A stretch of DNA of 64,000 nt from Aurantiochytrium sp. KH105 (taxonomy: Eukaryota > Sar > Bigyra > Thraustochytrida > Thraustochytriidae), in contig BGKB01000073.1 in assembly GCA_003116975.1 (NCBI GenBank), positions 248,001-312,000 of the forward strand, given 5' to 3'. Numbering within the stretch: position 1 is the first letter of the stretch; each line of letters begins with the position of its first letter. The translations under genes and the position numbers were made by a program. The notes under the pieces were generated by a model. It saw only the letters and a list, made by a program, of their open reading frames with translations. It searched no databases and was not told the origin of the DNA. Below are positions 8,737 through 18,862 of this stretch, piece after piece.

Positions 8737-10701
8737 CTAATACTTGTGCCGTCCAAAGCCCTTGCCGTGGAAAGCGGTGGCGGCCGAAGTTGAAGTGGCC
8801 GAAGATGCCGTCGTCGTTGTCGTTGTCGTCGTGGAAGTGCCCAGTTTGGATGTCAGCCCCGACCCCATCGCACTTGAAGAGCTTTGTTGAAACGTCCTTT
8901 TCTGGTATGTTCCCTTACCGTGAATACTTGCATTACCAGCACGCGCGAGCGAGCTGGTGCGCGTCGAGGCGCCGCCGAAAGGAGACGACGTTGCGGCAGT
9001 CACGCTGCTCGTGCCGGCGCCGCTTCCCGAACCGGAGCGTTGACCAAAAGAAGAGGATGACGTGGGGCCCGTGTGCGTTTTGGGCGCGCTGGGAACAATC
9101 GTATGAAACCCTCCTCCAGAGGGTCCAAAGCCCCGGGACACGCGAAAGTGCGAGGTCGAGGAGGACGCCGACGAAGAGGTCGATGGGCCCTGCGCTATTG
9201 AAGTGGAAGCCTTGAAGCCCGACGAGATGGACGTAAAACCCTGGCTTGGCGAAGCCGCCGCACCGTTCGTCATCGGCGACGTAATGGCAGTCCCAAAGCC
9301 ATGGGGAGCGCTAGCATACGTCTTTCCAAACGAAGAGATGGCTGCGTTTCGAGAATCAACGCCCACGGCTGCCGAGGACGAGGTTGCAGAGGTCGTTGCT
9401 ACCGCGGAGGAACCTGCGCTTGCTCTTGCGAATGATGGCGACGCAAAAGAAGAGGCGGCGCCGCTCGCCAAGACTGTCGAGGCAGTGGGAGACGATCCGA
9501 CGTTCTTGTGCGTTTGCAAATGATTGCTGTGATTCGTGTGTTGGTGGCGCTGGACCTGGTGTGAAGCCGGAGCAACAAAGCTCGTGCTCGAGGAGGTTGC
9601 CGCGCTCAAACCCGAAGAGGCGGTCGTACTCGAGGACGAGTGGCTGCTTGCGGCCGTGAGTGCAGAGGCTCCAATGGTGGCTGACGTGACGGCCGACGTT
9701 GCAGCTTCAACACCATCCACCGCCCCGGCAGCGTCTGTGTCGGCACTGGCGTATGCGCCACCGTGCGCTTGGGCCTGCGCTTGCGACGGCTGGTTTTCTT
9801 TCGAGGCAATAGAAGAAGCGCTGATCGGGGGTGGAATCTTGATATTTTTGGAGAAGAAGGGGTGTTGAAGGGCTTGTGAAGCGGTGGGGCGCTTCTTTGG
9901 GTCATATCGAAGCAGCTCGCGGATGAGACTGATGGCCTCGGGACTTGCCTGTGGAATGAGCTGGTCAAGCGGAGTGGCGACGAACTGCGGGAATTTAAAG
10001 TTCATGGCCACAGAGAGCTTCATGCCCTCGGGCCAGGATTGGTGAGTTGGGGATCCAAGCACGCTGCAGATTTTGAAAATCTCATCGGGCTCGCTGCTGC
10101 CTGGGAATAAAGGTCGCAAGGTGAAGAGCTCGGCCATGATGCAACCACACGCCCAAAGATCGATGGGCGAGTTGTACGAGGTAGAACGCAATAGAACTTC
10201 GGGGGCGCGATACCAGCGCGTGGACACATATTCTGTGTACGGAGGCCGTGAGCGGATCTCTCTTGCAAGGCCAAAGTCAGCAATTTTCACGGCCTCGCCG
10301 CGGCACAGAAGATTTTCTGGCTTAATGTCGCGGTGGAAGAAACCGTGTTTGTGCATGAATGCGAGGCCTTGGAGAATCTGATAGATGCAATTTCGAATTG
10401 AGGCCTCGGGCATCATTTTAGTGCGGGCCTTCATGGTTTCGTAGAGGTTTTCAGACATGTGTTCAAATACGAAGAATAGCTCGTCATTTTCGCGAATGAC
10501 CTCCTTGAGCTTGACGATGTTGGGATGATTAAGTTTCTTAAGGGACATGACTTCCCGCAGGTTCATGCACTCTTCCCATGTCCGAAAGGCCTTTTTCATT
10601 TTCTTGATGGCCACAATCTCGCCGGTCGACTTGTTGACGGCCTTGAGCACGCTCCCATACGTGCCGTCGCCCAACTGATTCGTCAGCTTGTACCTGTTCA
10701 T
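8737..10701 (-). CDS. MAK/ICK-type (RCK family) protein kinase
   Basis: A 654-residue Ser/Thr kinase of the CMGC group. The kinase domain is residues 1-about 286: glycine loop GDGTYGSV (11-18), lysine in VAIKKM (33), HRD (123-125), DFG (142-144), activation loop [20 protein letters not shown] with TEY at 156-158, and a [12 protein letters not shown] end. [10 protein letters not shown] and [18 protein letters not shown] are diagnostic of MAK/ICK/LF4 kinases, which control flagellar length and intraflagellar transport turnaround. Animal and Chlamydomonas members usually have TDY, so TEY is a small departure. The remaining 370 residues are Ser/Thr/Ala-rich and without a domain. The flagellar role is inferred from the family. 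Confidence 0.9.
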   Translation of the reverse strand: MNRYKLTNQLGDGTYGSVLKAVNKSTGEIVAIKKMKKAFRTWEECMNLREVMSLKKLNHPNIVKLKEVIRENDELFFVFEHMSENLYETMKARTKMMPEASIRNCIYQILQGLAFMHKHGFFHRDIKPENLLCRGEAVKIADFGLAREIRSRPPYTEYVSTRWYRAPEVLLRSTSYNSPIDLWACGCIMAELFTLRPLFPGSSEPDEIFKICSVLGSPTHQSWPEGMKLSVAMNFKFPQFVATPLDQLIPQASPEAISLIRELLRYDPKKRPTASQALQHPFFSKNIKIPPPISASSIASKENQPSQAQAQAHGGAYASADTDAAGAVDGVEAATSAVTSATIGASALTAASSHSSSSTTASSGLSAATSSSTSFVAPASHQVQRHQHTNHSNHLQTHKNVGSSPTASTVLASGAASSFASPSFARASAGSSAVATTSATSSSAAVGVDSRNAAISSFGKTYASAPHGFGTAITSPMTNGAAASPSQGFTSISSGFKASTSIAQGPSTSSSASSSTSHFRVSRGFGPSGGGFHTIVPSAPKTHTGPTSSSSFGQRSGSGSGAGTSSVTAATSSPFGGASTRTSSLARAGNASIHGKGTYQKRTFQQSSSSAMGSGLTSKLGTSTTTTTTTTASSATSTSAATAFHGKGFGRHKY

Positions 10702-11831
10702 CGTGCCACCACGTCCGCTGCGAGGCCTCTTCTCTCTCGGGCAGAGGCTCCACGACTACAACCACCCAAGCGCAGCGCGCAGCGCGCAGCGCGCAACGTC
10801 CGGCGCTGGGCCGGCGCCTGCTCGTATGTACGTACGCCCGCGCGCGAGCTAGCTACCGGTTTTTCCGGCACGACGGGTAAAACCTCGCGTCGCGACCTTG
10901 CCGGCCGGCCTGGCCGAGCCGGGCCGGGCCGCGACAGGGGGCAGGGCAGGGAGGCGGGCGCGCGGGCAGGCAGGCAGTCAGGCAGGCAGGCAGGCAGGCA
11001 GTCCCGCCGGCCTCGCCAGGTCAGGCCTGTCTCGCGCCCGCGCTGCGCAGGAGCGGCGCGCGTCTTGGTCGCCTCCTCGTTTGAGTTTGTTTGAACAACC
11101 TTGGCCAGAACGAACTCGACCCCGCTCTCCGTTTCGTGCGCGCGCGGTGCGGCGGCGCTCCGCTCGCAGGACCCCGCGCGCGTGGCAGGGGCGCGCTATC
11201 CTCGAGCCCTGTCGCCGCGTCGCGTGCCGTGCCGCCGGCCGTGCCGACCGCCGCGCGTGCGCGAGACCTCCGCGGGCGGGCGCGGGGACTGGGAACTGTT
11301 TTTTTTTTTTCTTCTTCTTCTTCTTCTTCTTCTGCGCCGGGCAAGTTTTGAGGTCCTCGTTTGGGGTACCCCTGCTTCTGGATGCGGAAAAGGCGGAGAT
11401 CCGTTGCAAAACGCGGGCGCGACGGGACGCGCCGCTCGCGCGCCAGTGCGCCGTAAGCTAACGACGGCCGACAGAGGCGGCTGCGGCTGGCTGGAGATGT
11501 GGTGGCGTGGAGGCGTGGGCGGGCTGGGCGGGCTGGGCTGGCTGACAGTGAGTTGGCGAGACTTGGTGGAGAGGGCACCATGGTGAGCGAGAAGAAATCG
11601 AAATGGAGGTTTGCCCGACCAGATTCTGTTAAAATGTCATGATAAGATTTGAAGAAGCGAGAAATCTTGCAAACGACGGACCATCGAGAGAAGAAAGATG
11701 GAGCGAAAGAAAATAGAAAAGAACTTAAAAGAGCACAGCGTTTGGGTTATTATCTTTAATCCGTGTAGTTAATTTTCTTTGTGTGTAAAGGTGGAGCGAG
11801 AAGAGAATAAATGCCAAACAGAAAATACCCT
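10702..11831. other. Intergenic region, GC-rich, kinase promoter side
   Basis: About 1.1 kb between the kinase start and the SUMO stop, both minus strand. It holds CAGG/GGCA repeats (about 10920-11000), a T10 run followed by (TTC)n at about 11299-11333, and CTGGG-type repeats near 11490-11545. Several long open frames here are Arg/Ala/Pro-rich products of GC bias and are not accepted as genes. Confidence 0.45.
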
Positions 11832-12280
11832 TCAGCACGAGCCACCACCCTGCTGCTGGATCATGCAGTCGATCTGGTCGTTGTCCTCGATGTCCCTGTG
11901 ACAAAAAAAAAGAAGAGGAAAAAGAGCGACAAAAAACAATTCGTGAGTCTTGGACTGCCCGTATTTCCTCTCCAATCAACCGACCAATCAACCAACCAAC
12001 CAACCATCCAACCAACCAACGAGCGTGAATCGCGCCCGCACTAATAGATAGATGAAACTTACAAGTCACTCGGAGTGGCGTCACCGTTGACACGCTCACC
12101 GTCAAGAAAGAAGCGGAGCTGCGAGGCATCCACACCCTTGCGCGTGGCATAGGCGTCAAAAACCTTGGACATCTTGGTGCTCGTCTTGATCTTGAAGACC
12201 GTCTCATCGCCACTCTGGTCGCGGACCTTGATCTGCAGGGTCTCGCCCTTGACGCCCTCCTTCTTGACACCCTCCGACAT
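11832..12280 (-). CDS. SUMO: SUMO (small ubiquitin-like modifier)
   Basis: Two exons on the minus strand, 12063-12280 and 11832-11895, separated by a 167-bp intron (GTAAGT...CACAG). Splicing completes the Leu codon in TPSDLDIEDND and yields 93 residues. The beta-grasp core is clear: ETLQIKVRDQSGDETVFKIK, TKMSKVFDAYATRKG, LRFFLDGERVNGD, DQIDCMIQQQ. The C-terminus is QQQGGGSC followed by TGA, so a SENP/Ulp protease would need to trim after the di-glycine to give the mature modifier. It is conjugated to lysines by E1 (SAE1/2) and E2 (UBC9). A decayed second copy lies about 2.2 kb upstream on the same strand (14481-14656). Confidence 0.96.
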
Positions 12281-12689
12281 TGCTCTGAACGGTCTTTGTT
12301 TCTTGTCTTTGCCTTGCGTGTCTCTTGTCGAAGCGGTTTTGCTTTTGCTCGATCCTGTCTGTTGGTTTGCAGCGATTTGCACGTGCGTGCGTACGATCTC
12401 TAAACGTCAGTCACTCGCTCTCAGGAGCGCTCCGTCTTCGCGAAAGAGAATTATATTTGCAAGAAGCTCTCGAGAGCGGCGCGTTCCGGAACAACACGAC
12501 TCTCCCCGCCGCACTCTCGCCGCGCTCTCGCCGCGCTCTCGTCGCTCTCGTTTTCCCTCCATTTCCGTCTTTTTCCCCGCACTCTCCCCATCCGGCGTGG
12601 CGCTGGCCGACGCCTCGCGCCAGGACTCTCGCACAGCGCGGGCGAGGGCCGGGCGCCTCGGTGCGCGCGCGCGCAGGCCCTGCGCGCCG

Positions 12690-12724
12690 GAGCGAGAGCG
12701 CGAGCGAGAGCGCGAGCGAGAGCG
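12690..12724. repeat. 12-bp GAGCGCGAGCGA tandem repeat
   Basis: About three units of a 12-bp purine-rich repeat in the GC-rich upstream region of SUMO. Confidence 0.8.
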
Positions 12725-13003
12725 TCCGGAGGGGCCCAACCACCATGGCATGTTCATTTCATGGCCGCGCCCTGACGTTCGTTCTCCGAGCGCGGGCAGG
12801 CAGGTGCACGGGCCTCGGGCACACGGGCGGGCGGGGCGGCGGGGAAGCGAGGGCGCAGCGCGGCGCGGCACAGCGCGCAGCGGGCGCGGTGCGGCGCGGC
12901 GCGGCGCGGGCCTCGGACGCGACGTACCTGAGACGATGGGCTTTGATCGTGGTCTGCAGAGGCGCCGACGGTCGTTGAACGTAAAGTTGACTCTAAAGTG
13001 AAC

Positions 13004-13165
13004 ATGGCGCGTTCTTTCTCGGGTCGCCAGATGCGACTTGGAAAGAAGCAAGTGAAGAGTGACACGGTAAAACCCGTTCAAAGGAGCACCGGCAGCGGCA
13101 CCAGCAGCGAAGGCACTTACAGGAAGGACGCCAATCGAAAAATGTGTGAGCTTCTCTTTCGCTGA
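13004..13165 (+). CDS. Possible small protein (53 aa), unrecognised
   Basis: An open frame of 53 codons with a good start context (AACATGG) begins MARSFSGRQMRLGKKQVK and ends KMCELLFR before TGA. It is Lys/Arg/Ser-rich. Third-position G+C is only moderate compared with neighbouring real genes, and no family is recognised. It may be chance, or a first exon of an unseen gene. Low confidence. Confidence 0.15.
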   Translation: MARSFSGRQMRLGKKQVKSDTVKPVQRSTGSGTSSEGTYRKDANRKMCELLFR

Positions 13166-14480
13166 TTGTGAATGCTGAGCACACTACCTGGCGAGAAATA
13201 TGTCAATTTGTCGTCGGTCGGGCCAACAGAGGCGACAAGTCCAGTAGTAACGTGGTTAATTCGAAATGCGTCTCACGCATTGTGGAGATCTTTACTATTG
13301 GTGGTAAATGTAAGAACTTGATGGGCTTTTGACCAGCAGCTGAGCTCGATTTTTGCAAAGACCTTTTGTTTTGTTTTCTCTGGAGACATCATTCGCGCGA
13401 GGTATGAAAGTAATCGACGAGGCCCGTCACGATGAGCTTGCTATCATACCTATCCAAGTGCACACCCCAGCATGCGAATACGAAACGTAAATTTGGACAA
13501 TAGCTTGAGAGCTAAGGCCTCTCTCCTTTTGCCTGCGCAGAGCTGGGAGTGCATCTCTTTTCCACTCGAGCATTCCCGTCGTCGATGTAATACTTTCCGA
13601 ATCTGTCCGAGCAGCTGTTGGTCGGCAAATACATGCCAGAAAAGAGTGGAACTTCAGCCAACCTAAAGCGCCACGGCAGTCTTGGATATAATATTTCTCT
13701 TGGTTCCGAGCCGACGAGTAAGTGTACTTGCTCGCCAATCTCAAACCTTCAATCATCGAGAGAAGCGGAGACAGGTTCGCTGCGACGCTGCACAGCCTTA
13801 TGAAGTTCGACAGATCTATCTCTTATGCACCTCTGTAGACACAGATTTCATGTGATAGGTCGAGCTCATTGACCCTGGCCGCGTACGCAAGATGTCGAGC
13901 CCGGGCAAGGCTCCCAACCAGCTCAAGATCGTGAGGGAAACACTAGTTCCGCAACTGGCAAAGGTTGTTTGATTCTTTCTTTGACTGCCTGCAAGGCAAG
14001 GTGCTCTAGACCTTTCACCACATCTTACCGTCATATCACTTCACGAGGCCAACCGCTGAGGGCTCGGAATCTGCAACAGGCACGGTTTGATTCGATGGGA
14101 CAGAACATTGATAATTGTTGCTTGGCCCCAGTAAGGTGGAGGGGGGGGGTCTTAGAGTGGCCGCTGGCACTGTCTGTGCTCTGTCTCTTCGGTTTGCGTC
14201 GCCCGTCGGTGTGGTTTTGCAGCATCTTCTTTTTGAGACAGCTCATATTTTTTTTAAAAATAAAACACTTTTCCTGACGACTTGCTCTTGCTCTCGAACC
14301 GACCAGTCTCGGCAAAAGACTCTTCTGGGGACGGACACAACTGTCACAATCATCATACACTGAGCGAGACATCAAATTGTCACTTGTGTGCTAGGTATGT
14401 AGCGATAAGCTCGCGGAGCATGGATGGACCTCACGCGCAAACGTACATGTCCTACGGTGTCGAACATCCATAAAAAAAAA

Positions 14481-14656
14481 CATGCGCTCACCACCATGGA
14501 AATCCTTCATGCGAAAGAGCGCCAATCGAATTTGTTGCGTCAGCGTCGAAGACTCTGGACATCTTCGTGTTCGATTTTACCTTGTACGAGGTCCGACCCC
14601 CGCCGGGATCGCGGACAAAGATGACAAGGGTATCTATCCGGAGCAAACTCAGTCAT
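14481..14656 (-). pseudogene. Decayed second SUMO copy
   Basis: On the minus strand, DTLVIFVRDPGGGRTSYKVK followed by SNTKMSRVFDADAT aligns with the SUMO gene's ETLQIKVRDQSGDETVFKIK and TSTKMSKVFDAYAT. After this the match resumes as GERM (SUMO GERV), 49 nt instead of 51 nt downstream of FDA, so the frame is broken between them. A TGA follows GFPWW in the main frame. Upstream, an ATG-led MTEFAPD lies in another frame. The piece lacks the second exon and the di-glycine tail. It is best read as a tandem duplicate that has decayed; a highly divergent spliced gene is less likely. Confidence 0.65.
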
Positions 14657-14699
14657 TTGCCTGCTGCTCTCGTTCGTATAACATTGCCGCGAACTTTGC

Positions 14700-14745
<46 letters not shown>

Positions 14746-15025
14746 GGCTTCGCCCTGAGATTTGCTGCGAGTCTGCTTGCGTTGCACGATTGCCGGTCGT
14801 GGCTCGCCCACAGGGTCCAGCGGAACTGTCCGCCTTTTCAGAAAGAGAAGGTCAATCGAACTTCTGCTGGGGTGGCCTCGCGTGATCATCGATGGCGAGG
14901 CACGCGATAACAGGATGGATGTGGAATGGGGCAAGAAAATTGGTTGGCACGGTAAGAGAAGCGGCTGCATACGCTGCCAGAAAAAAAGTAAGTTGTAAAT
15001 GGAAACAGTATGTGTGTGTATGTAT
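14657..15025. other. Short intergenic stretch with CTG repeat
   Basis: About 0.37 kb between the decayed SUMO copy and the calmodulin stop codon. It contains the (CTG)n tract. A plus-strand segment (about 14868-14950, VIIDGEARDNRMDVEWGKK then a GTAAGAG donor-like site) looks exon-like but was not recognised. Confidence 0.35.
14701..14743. repeat. (CTG)n microsatellite
   Basis: About 14 CTG units, uninterrupted, in non-coding DNA between the decayed SUMO copy and calmodulin. Confidence 0.95.
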
Positions 15026-15807
<782 letters not shown>

Positions 15808-17782
15808 GGTGTTGAAGTAGAAAAGACTCGGAAGGTGCTTGGATGAAAACCGACGGAGCTTGGAATTCGAATTTGAATTTGATTTGATGTCGAAAGCCGC
15901 CTGGATTTACATTTCGAAGTCAGAGGTATAACGATTTTTTTCATTAGGCGCGATAAGGGACCCGCGCGCTGTGGACGTTTACATCAGCTTTTCAACCACA
16001 GACCACCTACATACTTCGCCAGGACAGTCGTGCGTGAACCCAGTGGTTGCCCCTCCTCCGTAATCCTACCGCGTCGGTTGTCGCCACTGAAACTTGGCAG
16101 GAGGTGTGCGGGAGGAAAAGCCGGAAATCGGAGGAACGGCAATGACGTGGCGCAGGCCGAACAGGTCAGTGGTTACAGAGTAGAGCTTGCGGGCCCAAGC
16201 TCCGAGCTGTGGGAGGGGGGGAAAACGGGAGCGGGCCCGCGGGGCCCGCAGCTGGGGCCGGCGAGAGAGGGAATAATGGCGCGCGCCCATCGTGCGCGCG
16301 CCACTCTCACCCTCTGGGGGTGTTCAACCGCACGTAACGCCAGGCTCGCACTGGGCATTTGCATAGTTGAGGACGGTCAATTTGCTGTGTCGGCGATTGC
16401 GCTGCGGGGGTCGATGTTCAAAGGTATAAAGGACAGTGTAAAACACTTTGACCCACGCTAGGCCTAATCTAGCTCCACATCTCCTCACATGCCACTGTTA
16501 TGCGGCACCCCCTGCGGTCAGTCAGTGGAAAAGAGAATACTTTACAAGAGGAAAACGCAGAGGAGGGAGGGGCAGTGATGCGGCGCCTGTCCGGCTGTCC
16601 ACCTACGCCAGAGCCTAAGTACAGCTATGGATAATATTTAGGAGTTCGAGCGCGCGTTCAGAGCCCACTGGGCGCCGCATCTCGCTAAAGCAGCGCTGCT
16701 GGTGAAACGGATGATTGAGGACTGCGCAACGCGCTCGCGCACGGGGTGCGCACGATTGTAGGGAGTGTGTGCGGGGACACTCCGCAAAGTCTGAGACTCT
16801 GCAGACGGGCATCGACAAGGTTTTTCGCATGAGAGTGTTTGTATGCATGTTGGGATCGTGCATATAGTTTCGGGGTGCGAACGAATCTTGCGATGTCTGT
16901 CCTGGCTGGTAATAAAGCAAGCAAATGAGATCATTACGTCATTCACCGATTGACAAGCGATGAGACCTGGGTGGGTCCAGTTGGGGAGCTAGCTCATTAC
17001 CACGTTGCCATGATGCTTTGATGAGATTCATCTCGCTCCTCCGTTTGTTTTCAGCAAGCATTAAAATTTGGTATAAGATATGTGCCCATGGTGGGTGATA
17101 TGCAGGCTTGCTCATGAAGCCGCGGCACATGAATTGATCAAACATGTGTCCTTGGCCATCTTCCTCTATTCTTCTTCTTCTTTCCTTTCTTCGCGCATTT
17201 CACTACTCGCGTCTTCTGACATTCGAGCATTGACAATTGAGCTAGCAAAGCGTGCTGTCTTCATCTCTGTCCTTCCCATTTCGCATTCGCACAATCTTTC
17301 CCTTCTCTTCCCCTTGCCCAAATAAAAAGAAGCGTCTGTGCAAATCAACAAACTGGGCTCACCTCGCAAGGCACCGCCAGATGACAGGCATGCAGACATT
17401 CACGAGAATCTTTCCCTCACCTCTAGCATGGAAGTCTCGGCGCTCTGGCCAATGCTCTTGCTCCAATCTTTGCAAGAGTTCTTTCTCGTGAACGGTCACC
17501 CCAGCCTTTCAGCCTAGCCATGTCTACCGTAAACACTAAGACCCAGGGATGCAGCGGCGGGTCACCTGGCCCAAGCAAGCAAGCCCGCGAGACCAGGCGA
17601 GCCGAGCCCTCGGCTTCACGCCACGCGGTGTCGGCGGCGGCAGCAGCGCTGGCCCCGCTCGGGCGTAGGAGAAGGGTGCATCATTTGCCTCGGCTCGCCT
17701 CTGCTGCGTCTCACCGGCCCCGCGGCGGCGCGGCGGCGGCGGCGGCGTCGGCCTCGAGGTCGAGGCGCAGCGGCAGCGAAGT

Positions 17783-17803
17783 AGAAAGAAAGGAAGAAAG
17801 AAA

Positions 17804-17857
<54 letters not shown>

Positions 17858-17870
17858 AAAGGAAAAAAAG
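17783..17870. repeat. (GAAA)n / (GAAAG) microsatellite
   Basis: About 90 bp of nearly perfect GAAA tetramers with a few GGAA interruptions. Confidence 0.95.
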
Positions 17871-18783
17871 GAGTCTGCCGGCGGCGAGCGAGAAAGAAGC
17901 TGCGGGCAGCGCGGCAACACAAGAATGCAGGCGGCGCAAGTAAAGTATTAGCGGCTCTGCGACACGGGAGAGCCGCCCGAAAGAGAGGAAAGCTCTTTTG
18001 AGTGAAGCCAAGTTCAAACCCAGCATCGTCGCAGACGCCGAGAAGAAGGAAAGAAAGAAGGAAAGAAGAAATTCAAATCGAGAAGCGCGAGCGAGACGCA
18101 CGCCGCCGCACCGCACGGACGCCCGCGAGCGCGACCGCAGCGGCGCGCGCAGGCGCAGGCGCAGGCGCCGCGACCCCGCGCGCGGCCGCCGACCTCGCGC
18201 GCGCAGCGGCGCAGCGGCGCAGCGGCGCGGCCCGGCGCGGCGCAACGAGCCGGCGACCGCGGCAGACGCGAGACCCGCCTCGACGAGACCCGCCAGTTGG
18301 GCTACGCCAAAAAGGCGGAGAAGCAGAGCAGCCAGCGCAGCGCAGAGCAGCGCAGCGCAGGGTAAGGCAGCGGCGCAGCGCAGACCGGGGCGGGCGACCG
18401 CGGCGCAAGACGCCCTGGCTCGCGTGCTCGCTCACTTGCTCCTCAACGTACGTGCGACGCGCGAGAAAGCTTTCGCAGGGACGGCTCCGAGACGCCAAGG
18501 AACGAAAACGACGAGGAGGCGCTGGTTGACGCACGCACGCGGGCAAGCGCTGCAGACGCGAGGCCACAGGAGTGACCACCGTGGCGCAGCAAGGACACTA
18601 CGGTGCCGACCGTCGCGCTGTGCGCGAGCGCACAGGCCACGAGCGTGCCCTGCGAATTCAATTTTTTTTTCCCATCCACGCGTCATCTGCTTGCGGAAGG
18701 CGCGCGCGCACATTACGCACATTTTGCTTGGCCTAAATACAGCTGGCAATAGGACTGACACGTCTTGTAGCTCTTCTCGTCAT

Positions 18784-18804
18784 CGTCGTCGTCGTCGTCG
18801 TCGT
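18784..18804. repeat. (GTC)n microsatellite
   Basis: Seven GTC units, about 60 bp before the PP2C start codon, probably in its 5' leader. Confidence 0.85.
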
Positions 18805-18862
18805 GAACGCGCTCGCGAATCTTTCCGTGAGCCGCGCACGACATCGGTAGTTGCCGCGCTGC

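Larger units (their letters stand above)
12281..14480. other. Long gene-poor region upstream of SUMO
   Basis: About 2.2 kb. The first 0.7 kb is extremely GC-rich with a 12-bp GAGCGC-type repeat; from about 13000 the base composition falls to average. No gene is firmly supported. Two exon-like pieces stand out: a 53-codon frame at 13004-13165, and 13858-13968, flanked by TAG and GTTGTT, encoding DPGRVRKMSSPGKAPNQLK and a little more. Neither was recognised. Confidence 0.4.
15808..18862. other. Long gene-poor region between calmodulin and PP2C
   Basis: About 3 kb. The calmodulin promoter lies at the left and the PP2C promoter at the right. It has GC-rich inverted patches (about 16230-16310), a GGAGTGT...ACACTCC hairpin at about 16760-16781, a long GAAA microsatellite and a very GC-rich, Arg-coding strip (about 18080-18380). 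A TATAAA at 16423-16428 has no gene downstream that I can support. No tRNA, 5S or spliceosomal RNA was recognised by eye. Confidence 0.4.

Noticed and set aside
16410-16460. TATAAA with following short frame as a gene
   Set aside because: No open frame of coding quality follows; kept only as a remark in the gap entry.
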